Part shown: positions 1 through 5,692 of the stretch, piece by piece
Position numbering within the stretch: position 1 is the first letter of the stretch
How the letters are laid out: each line of letters begins with the position of its first letter
Source of the DNA: Halobacteriales archaeon QH_10_70_21
GTDB taxonomy: Archaea > Halobacteriota > Halobacteria > Halobacteriales > Haloarculaceae
Assembly: GCA_003021325.1 (NCBI GenBank)
Contig: PXQM01000186.1
Span: 1-7,118, forward strand
DNA length: 7,118 nt
Direction of reading: 5' to 3'
The notes under the pieces: generated by a model
Database searches by the model: none
Told to the model about the DNA's origin: nothing
What the model saw: the letters and a program-made list of their open reading frames with translations, nothing else
Made by a program: the position numbers and the translations under genes

Positions 1-317
1 GCGCAACGGCGCTTGCGGGCGACGGCGCCCGCGGCGCCATCGCGGCCGGCCCCGAGGGCTTCGCCGAACGCTTCCGGGCGCCCGGCCACGTCCACCTGCT
101 GCGGGCCGCCCCCGGCCTGCTCGAGGACCGGGAGGGCCACACCGAACTCGGGGTGGCGCTGGCGGACGCCGCCGGCGCCGCCCCCGCCGTCGTCGTCTGC
201 GAGATGCTCGACGACGAGGGCACCGGCGCCCTCTCGCCGACGGCCGCCCGCGCGTACGCCGACCGCAACGGCCTGGTCTACGTCGAGGGCGCGGACCTCA
301 TCGAGCGGTTCGACTGA
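1..317 (+). CDS. ribB: 3,4-dihydroxy-2-butanone 4-phosphate synthase (RibB), C-terminal part, 5' end outside window
   Basis: Seen: an open frame enters from the left edge (codons in phase with base 3) and gives 104 residues ending ...ADLIERFD before TGA at 315-317. It contains the family motifs F-R-A-P-G-H-V-H-L-L-R-A (about residues 24-35 of the fragment), R-E-G-H-T-E (43-48) and V-V-C-E-M-L-D-D-E-G (65-73), followed by the usual ending with Y-A-D-R-N-G-L and V-E-G-A-D-L-I. Known for the family: RibB is a cytosolic Mg-dependent enzyme that converts ribulose 5-phosphate to 3,4-dihydroxy-2-butanone 4-phosphate plus formate, giving the four-carbon unit for riboflavin. The GHTE and CEM stretches line the active site. 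Roughly the last half of the protein is present; the N-terminal acidic loop and the start lie upstream of the window. The C-terminus ends without a fused GTP cyclohydrolase II domain, so this is the stand-alone form. Nothing in the visible part looks damaged. Confidence 0.93.
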   Translation, partial: ATALAGDGARGAIAAGPEGFAERFRAPGHVHLLRAAPGLLEDREGHTELGVALADAAGAAPAVVVCEMLDDEGTGALSPTAARAYADRNGLVYVEGADLIERFD

Positions 318-346
318 CCCCGTCCTTTTTGCCTCCGAACTCGTCG

Positions 347-571
347 GTGATAATAGCGGTCCGGGCGCTCCTCTCGCGGCTGTGGCCGTCCTCCGAGGAC
401 GACGGCGAGGACTCGGAGACCACGCGGGTGTGGGATTTCATCCCAGCCTGGCAGTACGACGGCTGGCAGAGCCACACTGGCGGCCACACCGTCGACGAAC
501 AGGAGGGGGCGCTCCGGGAGATGCGGGAGCGGGCCGAGGGGCTGGACGAGGCCGAGCGCGACGGCCGCTGA
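347..571 (+). CDS. Small haloarchaeal hypothetical protein with a VWDFIPAWQYDGW core (74 aa)
   Basis: I do not recognise a function. With the GTG at 347 the product is 74 residues: a short basic/hydrophobic N-terminus (M-I-I-A-V-R-A-L-L-S-R-L-W), a Ser/Asp/Glu-rich linker (residues 15-26), an aromatic core V-W-D-F-I-P-A-W-Q-Y-D-G-W (28-40), a Gly/His stretch (S-H-T-G-G-H-T, 42-48) and an acidic, probably helical tail (D-E-Q-E-G-A-L-R-E-M-R-E-R-A). The dense, ordered Trp/Tyr content and the acidic composition argue for a real gene rather than a chance frame in GC-rich DNA; from memory, short proteins with this kind of core occur in other haloarchaea, but I cannot search. A TTG at 329 would add six residues, but it lies inside the T-run that may be the promoter (CTTTTTG, 324-330), so GTG is preferred, though a T-run only about 20 bases upstream is close for a TATA box. 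No cysteines, signal peptide or known metal motif. It lies 29 bases after ribB in the same direction. Confidence 0.6.
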   Translation: MIIAVRALLSRLWPSSEDDGEDSETTRVWDFIPAWQYDGWQSHTGGHTVDEQEGALREMRERAEGLDEAERDGR

Positions 572-592
572 CCCGGGCGGCGCCGCGCCGGG
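572..592 (+). repeat. GC-rich inverted repeat just after the small gene's stop codon
   Basis: Seen: directly after the TGA at 569-571, the 10-base perfect palindrome GCGGCGCCGC (577-586) is flanked by CCCGG (572-576) and CCGGG (588-592). Allowing one bulged G at 587, these form a continuous GC stem. No T-run follows, so it is not a typical archaeal terminator. It could act as a 3'-end stabilising hairpin for the small gene's transcript, or be a chance product of the base composition. Confidence 0.3.
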
Positions 593-603
593 GACGCGGA
601 ATC

Positions 604-618
604 GTCAAGACTCATTAC
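604..618 (+). promoter_or_regulatory. Putative leaderless promoter of ilvE
   Basis: The AT-richer patch TCAAGACTCATTAC (604-618 region) stands out in GC-rich surroundings. CATTAC (613-618) is centred about 25 bases before the ATG at 641, with a purine-rich TFB-recognition-like stretch (AAGA) upstream. There is no Shine-Dalgarno sequence before the ATG, which fits a transcript starting at or next to the start codon. Confidence 0.5.
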
Positions 619-640
619 GGGGCCGCTCCACACGTCGAGT

Positions 641-1570
641 ATGTCTTTCGAGGAGATGGATGTCGACACCATCTGGCAGGACGGGGAATTCGTCGATTGG
701 GACGACGCGCAGACGCACGTGCTGACCCACTCGCTGCACTACGGGACGGCCGTCTTCGAGGGCGTCCGCTGTTACGACACCGCCGACGGCCCGGCTATCT
801 TCCGGTGGGACGAGCACCTCGACCGGCTGTTCGATTCGGCGAAGGTGCTGGACCTGGAGATCCAGCACAGCCGCGAGGAGCTGACGGAGGCGACCAAGAC
901 GCTCATCCGCGAGCAGGAGCTGCACTCCTGTTACATCCGGCCGCTGGTCTTCTACGGCTACAAACAGCTCGGCGTCTCGCCGGGCGAGTGCCCGACCGAG
1001 ACCATCGTGGCCTGCTGGCCGTGGGGGGCCTACCTCGGCGAGGACGCCATCGAGAACGGCGTCGACGTGATGGTCTCGTCGTGGCGCAAGCACGCCTCCA
1101 GCCAGATACCGACGAACGTCAAGGCGACCGGCCCCTACCTCAACTCGATGCTGGCCGGCGAGGAGGCCCGGCGGAACGGCTACGTCGAGGCCATCGTCCT
1201 CAACAAGGAGGGCAAGGTCGCCGAGGGACCCGGCGAGAACATCTTCATGGTCAACGACGGCGAGATATACACCACCGGGCTCGCCGAGTCCATCCTCGAC
1301 GGCATCACCCGCAACACCGTCATCCGGCTGGCCCGCGACCTCGGCTACACCGTCCACGAGGACACCGCCATCTCCCGCGGCGAGCTGTACACCGCCGACG
1401 AGCTGTTCTTCAGCGGAACCGCGGCGGAGGTGACGCCCATCCGGAGCGTCGACGATACCGAGGTCGGCAACGGCTCCCGGGGGCCGGTGACCGAGGAGAT
1501 ACAGCAGCAGTTCTTCGACCTCGTGGCGGGCGAACTCGGCGGCTACGACGAGTGGTTCGACTACGTGTGA
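641..1570 (+). CDS. ilvE: Branched-chain-amino-acid aminotransferase (IlvE), class IV PLP enzyme
   Basis: Cytosolic PLP enzyme expected to carry out the reversible last step of Leu, Ile and Val synthesis: transfer of an amino group from glutamate to the branched 2-oxo acid. Seen: 309 residues, the normal length for the family. The N-terminus has I-W-x-D-G-E-F-V-D-W (11-20) and the substrate-loop block H-S-L-H-Y-G-T-A-V-F-E-G-V-R (30-43). Arg62 lies in E-H-L-D-R-L-F. The PLP Schiff-base lysine is Lys161 in N-V-K-A-T-G-P-Y, and E-G-P-G-E-N-I-F (195-202) supplies the glutamate that contacts the cofactor. The phosphate-binding F-F-S-G-T-A-A-E-V-T-P-I is at 256-267. Those blocks match IlvE better than D-amino-acid transaminase or aminodeoxychorismate lyase, although the exact oxo-acid range cannot be read from sequence. 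The ATG at 641 is supported by the promoter spacing and by its position just before the conserved N-terminus. All key residues are intact. It appears to be a single-gene unit. Confidence 0.95.
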   Translation: MSFEEMDVDTIWQDGEFVDWDDAQTHVLTHSLHYGTAVFEGVRCYDTADGPAIFRWDEHLDRLFDSAKVLDLEIQHSREELTEATKTLIREQELHSCYIRPLVFYGYKQLGVSPGECPTETIVACWPWGAYLGEDAIENGVDVMVSSWRKHASSQIPTNVKATGPYLNSMLAGEEARRNGYVEAIVLNKEGKVAEGPGENIFMVNDGEIYTTGLAESILDGITRNTVIRLARDLGYTVHEDTAISRGELYTADELFFSGTAAEVTPIRSVDDTEVGNGSRGPVTEEIQQQFFDLVAGELGGYDEWFDYV

Positions 1571-1644
1571 ACCGCCTCGGGGTCGAGCCCGGTGGTATTC
1601 GCCTCGCTCCGCCCGTAAACCGCTCCACCCGCCGCCTCCGCGTG

Positions 1645-1666
1645 CCGACACCGAAGTCGGTTTATT
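1645..1666 (+). promoter_or_regulatory. Putative rnz promoter (TTTATT) abutted by a small hairpin
   Basis: TTTATT at 1661-1666 is centred 25 bases before the ATG at 1689, the spacing of a haloarchaeal leaderless promoter; no Shine-Dalgarno is present. Immediately upstream, CCGAC (1645-1649) and GTCGG (1656-1660) form a 5-base stem with a six-base loop. The stem followed by T-rich DNA could also end the ilvE transcript. The remaining 118-base gap between ilvE and rnz shows nothing else. Confidence 0.55.
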
Positions 1667-1688
1667 CGCGTCGCCACTTCCTCCGCAT

Positions 1689-2327
1689 ATGTCGTTGTGC
1701 GCGACGTTCCTCGGGACTGGCGGAGCCGTGCCGACGACCCAGCGGAACACGAGCGCGGTGTTCCTCCGCCGGGAGGGCGAGCGGATGCTGTTCGACTGCG
1801 GCGAGGGCACACAGCGCCAGATGATGCGGTTCGGCACCGGCTTCGACGTCTCGCACGTCTTCGTCACGCACCTCCACGGCGACCACGTCCTCGGTATCCC
1901 CGGCCTGCTGCAGACGATGGGATTCAACGGGCGGTCCGACCCCATCGCCGTCCACGTGCCGGCCGGCTGCCGGAGCCAGGTCGAGGAGCTCGTCGGCGTC
2001 GCCGGCGGCCGTCCGGCGTTCCCCGTCCGCATCAACGCGGTCGAGGCGGGGGACGTGGCGCTGGACGCCGGCGACTACGAGGTCCGGGCGTTCGAGACCG
2101 ACCACGACGCCCGCTCGGTCGGTTACGTCCTCGACGAGGCCGAGCGCAAGGGCCGCTTCGACCGCGAGCGCGCGGAGGAACTCGGCGTCCCGGTCGGCCC
2201 GAAGTTCCAGACGCTCCACGCGGGCAACCCGACGCCGATCGAGTCGGAGGCCCGCGAGGCCTTCGACGGCGAGCGCGCGTTCGTCCCCGACGACGGCGAC
2301 GCGGTGGACGTTCCGTTCCCGGAGTGA
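1689..2327 (+). CDS. rnz: Ribonuclease Z with an internal in-frame deletion (212 aa instead of about 305)
   Basis: RNase Z is the metallo-beta-lactamase-fold endonuclease that trims tRNA 3' trailers. Seen in the N-terminal half: F-L-G-T-G-G-A-V-P-T (7-16), F-D-C-G-E-G-T-Q-R-Q (35-44), the motif T-H-L-H-G-D-H (60-66; His61, His63, Asp65, His66) and the third-motif His139 in E-T-D-H-D-A-R-S-V-G-Y, then G-P-K-F-x-x-L-H-A-G (170-179). From residue 180 the protein jumps straight to P-I-E-S-E-A-R-E-A-F-D-G-E-R-A and ends PFPE. From knowledge of the family, that tail is the normal extreme C-terminus, which should follow the L-T-H-I-S-S-R-Y block. Missing are the G-D-T-R-P Asp ligand that bridges the two zincs, the HST/HEAT motif and the last His ligand, about 95 residues in all. 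The frame stays open through the junction (near 2217-2231) and the start is supported by its promoter. As encoded it is probably inactive; either another copy exists, or the junction is a recent deletion or an assembly error. Confidence 0.85.
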   Translation: MSLCATFLGTGGAVPTTQRNTSAVFLRREGERMLFDCGEGTQRQMMRFGTGFDVSHVFVTHLHGDHVLGIPGLLQTMGFNGRSDPIAVHVPAGCRSQVEELVGVAGGRPAFPVRINAVEAGDVALDAGDYEVRAFETDHDARSVGYVLDEAERKGRFDRERAEELGVPVGPKFQTLHAGNPTPIESEAREAFDGERAFVPDDGDAVDVPFPE

Positions 2328-2330
2328 CGG

Positions 2331-2340
2331 AAAACTTATC
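2331..2340 (+). promoter_or_regulatory. Putative promoter of the lipoprotein-ABC unit
   Basis: GGAAAACTTATC (2329-2340) is the only AT-rich stretch between rnz and the lipoprotein gene. CTTATC (2335-2340), preceded by AAAA as a TFB-recognition-like element, is centred about 29 bases before the ATG at 2367, which would place transcription start a few bases before the start codon. It begins only a few bases after the rnz stop. Confidence 0.55.
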
Positions 2341-2366
2341 TCCGGACTGGCCGTGGTGACGCCCAG

Positions 2367-3284
2367 ATGGACCGGACCCCCTCGCTGGGCCGCCGCCGGC
2401 TGCTTGCGGCCGGCACCGCGACCCTGCTGGCCGGGCTCGCCGGCTGCAACGACTCGGGGTCGGTCGACCCCGGCCCCCCGGCCTCGCAGGCCCCCGCGAA
2501 CACCGGCGTGCTGGTCAGCGCCGACATGGCCCTCCTGGAGCACGACGGCACCGAGCGGCTGCTGGACGCCTACGGCAGCGGTCCGGGCGGCGGCGAGGCG
2601 GGGTCGGACGTCGGCCTCGTCGCCGAGTTCGAGAACCGGACCGGCCTGGAAGCCGAGGCGGCCGACGAGATCGTCATCTTCGCCGACCGGCCACGCGGCG
2701 ACTTCGCCGCGTACGTCGTCGAGGGCGAGTGGCGCGAAGCGACCGTCCTCGAATCCGTCGAGTCGGCGACGGGCCTCGAGTACGAGGCGAGAGACCACGA
2801 GGGCGGGACGGTCTACGAGCCGGATGGCGGCGGCTCCGAGGCCGATTCCCTCGGCTTCGTCGCCGAGGGCCGCTACGCGGTCGGCAGCGTGGGGGCCGTC
2901 GAGGCGGCCATCGAGACCGTCCGGACGACCTACGTCACCGCGGCCACCGACGACCCGCGGGCGTACCTCCCGCCCGACGACAGCGACGTGGTGCCACCGT
3001 TCGTCTCGCTGGACGGCTACGAGACGGCCACCGTCGGGACGGTCGCGTACGCGGCGGCGGACGAAGCGGTCGCCGTCGACGCCGAGTTGCGCGCCGACAC
3101 CGAGAGCGACGCCCGGGAGTTGGCCGACCTGACGTTCGTCGTCCGGGAGGGGCTCGCGACCCTGGTCGACGACGCAGTCCTCGCACAACTGGAGAAGGTC
3201 GCGATCGAACGGGACGGGTCGGTCGTCACCATCTCGTACCGGAGCGACGTCGAGGGCGCGGCGGCGCTTGCGGGGCTCCTCTAG
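2367..3284 (+). CDS. Tat-exported lipoprotein of unknown function, first gene of an ABC-2 transporter unit
   Basis: Seen: 305 residues with a twin-arginine signal (G-R-R-R-L-L-A-A-G, Arg9-Arg10), a hydrophobic stretch (12-25) and a lipobox L-A-G-C with Cys27 as the lipid-modified residue, followed by a Ser/Asp/Gly/Pro-rich linker (28-46). Tat-dependent lipoproteins anchored outside the membrane are common in haloarchaea. The mature domain is very acidic and cysteine-free after Cys27, starting T-G-V-L-V-S-A-D-M-A-L-L. It includes a segment of the type V-V-E-G-E-W ... T-V-Y-E-P ... F-V-A-E-G-R-Y-A-V-G-S-V-G-A-V-E-A-A-I-E-T (about 118-188), a layout that recalls DUF3352-like secreted proteins; this is a weak resemblance by eye. 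It has no hallmark of a sugar, peptide or metal solute-binding protein. The stop lies one base before the permease start, so it is likely translated with the transporter and may work with it at the outer face of the membrane. Confidence 0.85.
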   Translation: MDRTPSLGRRRLLAAGTATLLAGLAGCNDSGSVDPGPPASQAPANTGVLVSADMALLEHDGTERLLDAYGSGPGGGEAGSDVGLVAEFENRTGLEAEAADEIVIFADRPRGDFAAYVVEGEWREATVLESVESATGLEYEARDHEGGTVYEPDGGGSEADSLGFVAEGRYAVGSVGAVEAAIETVRTTYVTAATDDPRAYLPPDDSDVVPPFVSLDGYETATVGTVAYAAADEAVAVDAELRADTESDARELADLTFVVREGLATLVDDAVLAQLEKVAIERDGSVVTISYRSDVEGAAALAGLL

Positions 3285-3285
3285 C

Positions 3286-4362
3286 GTGGACCCGCTCGCG
3301 CTCCTCCGGAAGGAGGCCATCACCGTCCGGCGGAACCTCGGGCTGTTCCTCGTTCTCCTGGTGGTCGTTCCGGGGGCGCTGGCCGTGGGGACCTCCGTCT
3401 ACCAGCAGACCATTCCGCAGGACATCCCGGTCGCGGTCGCGCCCGCCGAGGACGCCACCACCGAGACCGACGTGCGGTACGTCCGGAGCACCGTTCGCTT
3501 CTTCTCGACGCCCGTCGAGTACGAGAGCCGCGAGGCCGCCGTCCGGGCGATGGAGCGCGAGGAGGTCTACCTGGCGTTCGTCGTCCCGCCCGGCCTCACC
3601 GACGACGACGCCGAGGTGACCGTGACGGTGGTCACCGACGGCGCGAACGCGCCGCTTTCGGACCCGGCGGCGCTCGTCGTCGACGCGCTCGGGTCGGAAC
3701 TCGACGCCGTCGCGCCGGCATCGGTGACGCTCGAGCGCGAGAGCGTCGGCACCGAGCGGACCCTCTCGGAGTTCATGCTCCCGTCGGCGCTGTTCGCGCT
3801 GGTGGTCCTCTACGCGCTGGTGTACCTGCCGTACCAGGTTCGCGAGGAGCGCCGCGTGATGGACCGCCTCCGGACCGAGACCCGCCTGGGGTACGTCGTC
3901 GCCAGCAAACTGCTGTTCTACGGCGTCCTCGTCGTCGTGCCGGCGGCGACGGCCTCCGCGGCGGCCCGCTACTACGGCTACGGCTTCGACGCCTTGGGCA
4001 TCGAGACGCTCGCCGTGCTCGGGCTCTCGTTCCTCTACATGGCGGCCGCCGGCCTGGCGGTGCTGTTCCTCATGCGGCTCCGGCAGGCCGCGGTGTTCGT
4101 CAACCTCGGGCTCGCCGTCGGAGTACTGACGCTGTCCGGCCTCGTGTACCCCGTCGGGTTCTACTCGGCGGTCCGGAAGACCATCTCGCGGTCGCTGCCG
4201 ACCCACTACTCGCTGGTTGCGCTCCGCGGAACGATGCTCCGCGGCGAGACGCTCGGGTTCTACTCGGCGCACCTGACGTGGATGGGGGCGGCGGTGGCCG
4301 GCGCGGTACTGCTACTCGGGATCGCGATCCGGCATTACGAGCGGGGTGGCGTCCGTGGGTGA
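3286..4362 (+). CDS. ABC-2 type transporter permease (six predicted membrane segments)
   Basis: Seen: 358 residues from the GTG at 3286. Predicted topology is the ABC-2 export arrangement: a short cytoplasmic start with L-L-R-K-E-A-I-T-V-R-R-N (6-17), one membrane segment (about 18-36), a large hydrophilic extracytoplasmic domain (about 38-160), then five segments (about 164-184, 205-226, 240-263, 268-290, 332-348) and a basic tail. The stretch S-L-P-T-H-Y-S-L-V-A-L-R-G (303-315) before the last segment and the charged loop R-E-E-R-R-V-M-D-R-L-R (186-196) are typical of this family, the latter being a likely contact with the ATPase. A TTG at 3268 would extend the frame into the lipoprotein gene, but GTG at 3286 gives a normal N-terminus and a one-base gap, so coupled translation is likely. 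The substrate cannot be told; relatives export drugs, lipids or polysaccharides, or extrude sodium (NatB). Confidence 0.88.
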   Translation: MDPLALLRKEAITVRRNLGLFLVLLVVVPGALAVGTSVYQQTIPQDIPVAVAPAEDATTETDVRYVRSTVRFFSTPVEYESREAAVRAMEREEVYLAFVVPPGLTDDDAEVTVTVVTDGANAPLSDPAALVVDALGSELDAVAPASVTLERESVGTERTLSEFMLPSALFALVVLYALVYLPYQVREERRVMDRLRTETRLGYVVASKLLFYGVLVVVPAATASAAARYYGYGFDALGIETLAVLGLSFLYMAAAGLAVLFLMRLRQAAVFVNLGLAVGVLTLSGLVYPVGFYSAVRKTISRSLPTHYSLVALRGTMLRGETLGFYSAHLTWMGAAVAGAVLLLGIAIRHYERGGVRG

Positions 4363-5017
4363 CGCCGGCTTCGCCGTCGAGGGGGTCACGAAGCGCTACG
4401 ACGCGGTGACGGCGCTGTCGGACGTCTCGGTCGCCGTCTCGCCGGGCAGCTTCCACGGCCTGGTCGGGCCGAACGGCTCCGGGAAGACGACGCTGTTCCA
4501 CCTGCTGTCGGGGCTGGCCCGCCCGAACGAGGGCCGGGTCGACCGGCCCGAGGCGGCGGTCGGCGTCGGCTTCCAGACGCCGCGGTTCTACCCCGACCTC
4601 ACCGTCCGGGAGAACCTCTCGGTGTTCCGCTCGTTCGCCGCCGACCCGCCGCCGGCCGCCTGGACCGGGACGCTGCTCGAGGCGCTCCGGCTCGAGCCCG
4701 CCGCCCACCGGACCGCGAGCGACCTCTCGGGCGGCTTCCGGACGAAACTCGACCTCGCGCTGGCGATGGTAAAGCGGCCGCGGTACCTGCTGCTCGACGA
4801 ACCGCTGACCGACGTCGACGACCACTCCCGGCGGCGCATCATCTCGTTTCTCGCCGACTACCCCGGCGAACGGCGATGCGTCGCCGTCTCGACGCACAGC
4901 GTCGAGGCCTTCGGGGCGGCCTTCGACCGGCTGACCGTGCTCGTCGACGGCGAGGTCGCCTTCGACGGCCCGGCCGCCGAGGACGCCGTCGCACAGTACC
5001 GCGGGGCCCTCGAGTGA
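4346..5017 (+). CDS. ABC transporter ATP-binding protein, partner of the ABC-2 permease
   Basis: Cytoplasmic ATPase expected to dimerise under the permease and power export. Seen (223 residues from GTG 4346): A-loop Tyr18 (T-K-R-Y-D), Walker A G-P-N-G-S-G-K-T-T (41-49), Q-loop Gln77 (G-F-Q-T-P-R-F-Y-P-D-L-T-V-R-E-N), signature L-S-G-G-F (127-131), Walker B Y-L-L-L-D-E-P with Asp151 and Glu152, and H-loop His184 (V-S-T-H-S). All catalytic residues are present. Small departures are Phe in place of Gln after LSGG and a D-loop of T-D-V-D rather than S-A-L-D. The protein is short, with no extra C-terminal regulatory domain. The start overlaps the permease stop. GTG at 4355 is an alternative start (220 residues) and has a GGTGG sequence five bases upstream that could serve as ribosome binding site, so the true start is uncertain between the two. 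Together with the two preceding genes this completes a lipoprotein-permease-ATPase unit. Confidence 0.93.
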   Translation: MASVGDAGFAVEGVTKRYDAVTALSDVSVAVSPGSFHGLVGPNGSGKTTLFHLLSGLARPNEGRVDRPEAAVGVGFQTPRFYPDLTVRENLSVFRSFAADPPPAAWTGTLLEALRLEPAAHRTASDLSGGFRTKLDLALAMVKRPRYLLLDEPLTDVDDHSRRRIISFLADYPGERRCVAVSTHSVEAFGAAFDRLTVLVDGEVAFDGPAAEDAVAQYRGALE

Positions 5018-5116
5018 TTCCCGTCGGGGTATCCCGGGCCGGCGAGAGGGGCGGGTCCCCGCTGGCGCCTCCGTGACCGCGGGGTCGACGTCCGTCGGCG
5101 GGGAGCCTCGTCGCCG
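5018..5116. other. Intergenic gap between convergent genes; no clear terminator
   Basis: The 99 bases between the ABC ATPase stop and the MaoC stop are GC-rich. I see only short, scattered complementary runs (such as TCCCCGC with later GCGGGGT and GCGGGGA) and no T-tract in either direction, so no terminator can be named with confidence. Confidence 0.4.
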
Positions 5117-5572
5117 CTACGCCTCGGAATTCCGGCGGCGGTACATGCCGTCGGCGACCCACTCGATCACCGGGTCGCCGTCCTGGTTGTAGCCGGTCAG
5201 CTTCGAGCGGACGTGGCCCATCTCCGGGCGGCTCTCGGAGACCCGCTTGTCGAGGATTTCGACCTCGACGCGGAGGGTGTCGCCCGGGTAGACCGGCGCG
5301 GGCCACTCGAGGTCCTCGACGCCGCTCGCGCCCATCGACGTCTCGGGGTCGAGGAACCCGTCGACCAGCAGCCGCATGCACGCGGAGGCGGTGTGCCAGC
5401 CGGAGGCGGCCAGCGAGCCGAAGATCGACTCCTCGGCGGCCGCCTCGTCGACGTGGAACGGCTGGGGGTCGTACTGCTCGGCGAACTCCGTGATCTCGGC
5501 CTTCTCCATCTCGTAGCGCCCGTCCAGCTCGTAGACCTCGCCCACCTCGAGGTCCTCGTAGTAGCGTGTCAT
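5117..5572 (-). CDS. MaoC-family (R-hydratase-like) hot-dog dehydratase
   Basis: Seen: 151 residues starting M-T-R-Y-Y-E-D-L-E-V-G-E. The hydratase-2 type motif is Y-D-P-Q-P-F-H-V-D (34-42), with Asp35 and His40 in the spacing of the catalytic Asp/His pair of (R)-specific enoyl-CoA hydratases such as PhaJ; it is followed by F-G-S-L-A-A-S-G-W-H-T-A (51-62), which usually closes over the acyl-CoA. Then V-Y-P-G-D-T-L-R-V-E-V-E-I-L-D-K-R forms the later strands of a single hot-dog domain. Expected role: adding water to a trans-2-enoyl-CoA, or a related acyl-CoA step; the substrate cannot be read, and the protein is too short to be a two-domain mesaconyl-CoA hydratase. The frame is open for 21 more codons upstream, but ATG at 5572 is chosen because it sits right before the conserved N-terminus and about 28 bases from a T-rich promoter element. 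It faces the ABC unit tail-to-tail. Confidence 0.88.
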   Translation of the reverse strand: MTRYYEDLEVGEVYELDGRYEMEKAEITEFAEQYDPQPFHVDEAAAEESIFGSLAASGWHTASACMRLLVDGFLDPETSMGASGVEDLEWPAPVYPGDTLRVEVEILDKRVSESRPEMGHVRSKLTGYNQDGDPVIEWVADGMYRRRNSEA

Positions 5573-5596
5573 CGGTGGACGGTCGTCGCGAGCGGT

Positions 5597-5603
5597 GAAA
5601 AAC
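5597..5603 (-). promoter_or_regulatory. Putative promoter of the MaoC gene
   Basis: On the minus strand the sequence reads GTTTTTC (complement of 5597-5603), an isolated T-rich patch centred about 28 bases before the ATG at 5572. That is the spacing of a leaderless haloarchaeal promoter and supports the shorter start for this gene. Confidence 0.45.
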
Positions 5604-5661
5604 CCGCGCTCCGGCGCGCCGACGGTCGGCCGCATCGCCGTAGGGCGGTGCCGGCAGGGAG

Positions 5662-5667
5662 TTTATA
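5662..5667 (+). promoter_or_regulatory. Putative promoter (TTTATA) of the DUF460 gene
   Basis: TTTATA at 5662-5667 is the best TATA match in the window and is centred about 28 bases before the GTG at 5693. No Shine-Dalgarno precedes the GTG, so a leaderless or nearly leaderless transcript is expected. It lies back to back with the MaoC promoter in the shared 120-base intergenic region. Confidence 0.6.
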
Positions 5668-5670
5668 CTC

Positions 5671-5688
5671 GACCGGTCCCTACCGGTC
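5671..5688. repeat. Perfect 7-base inverted repeat between TATA box and start codon
   Basis: GACCGGT (5671-5677) and ACCGGTC (5682-5688) are exact inverted copies separated by CCCT. The element begins three bases after the TATA box and ends four bases before the GTG, so it covers the expected transcription start. The position suits a dyad operator that would block transcription initiation; it could also be a short hairpin at the RNA 5' end or a chance event in GC-rich DNA. Confidence 0.5.
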
Positions 5689-5692
5689 GGTC

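Noticed and set aside
13..1824. 603-codon plus-strand frame running through ribB, ilvE and the start of rnz
   Set aside because: It is out of frame with all three real genes and its translation is Arg/Pro/Ala-rich low complexity.
605..2035. Long open frame of 476 codons on the minus strand opposite ilvE and rnz
   Set aside because: It is antisense to two well-recognised genes, is dominated by Arg/Gly/Pro/Val low-complexity sequence and has no domain I recognise. Such frames are typical in GC-rich DNA where stop codons are rare.
3268..3285. TTG start for the ABC permease
   Set aside because: It would overlap the end of the lipoprotein gene and add an atypical M-R-G-S-S-S lead; GTG at 3286 gives a normal cytoplasmic N-terminus.
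1662..3323. Open frame of 553 codons on the minus strand across rnz and the lipoprotein gene
   Set aside because: It spans two plus-strand genes with clear motifs and promoters and has the composition of an antisense shadow.
5573..5635. Longer N-terminus for the MaoC protein (21 extra residues)
   Set aside because: The extension covers the T-rich promoter patch and has no resemblance to the family; the ATG at 5572 precedes the conserved start.
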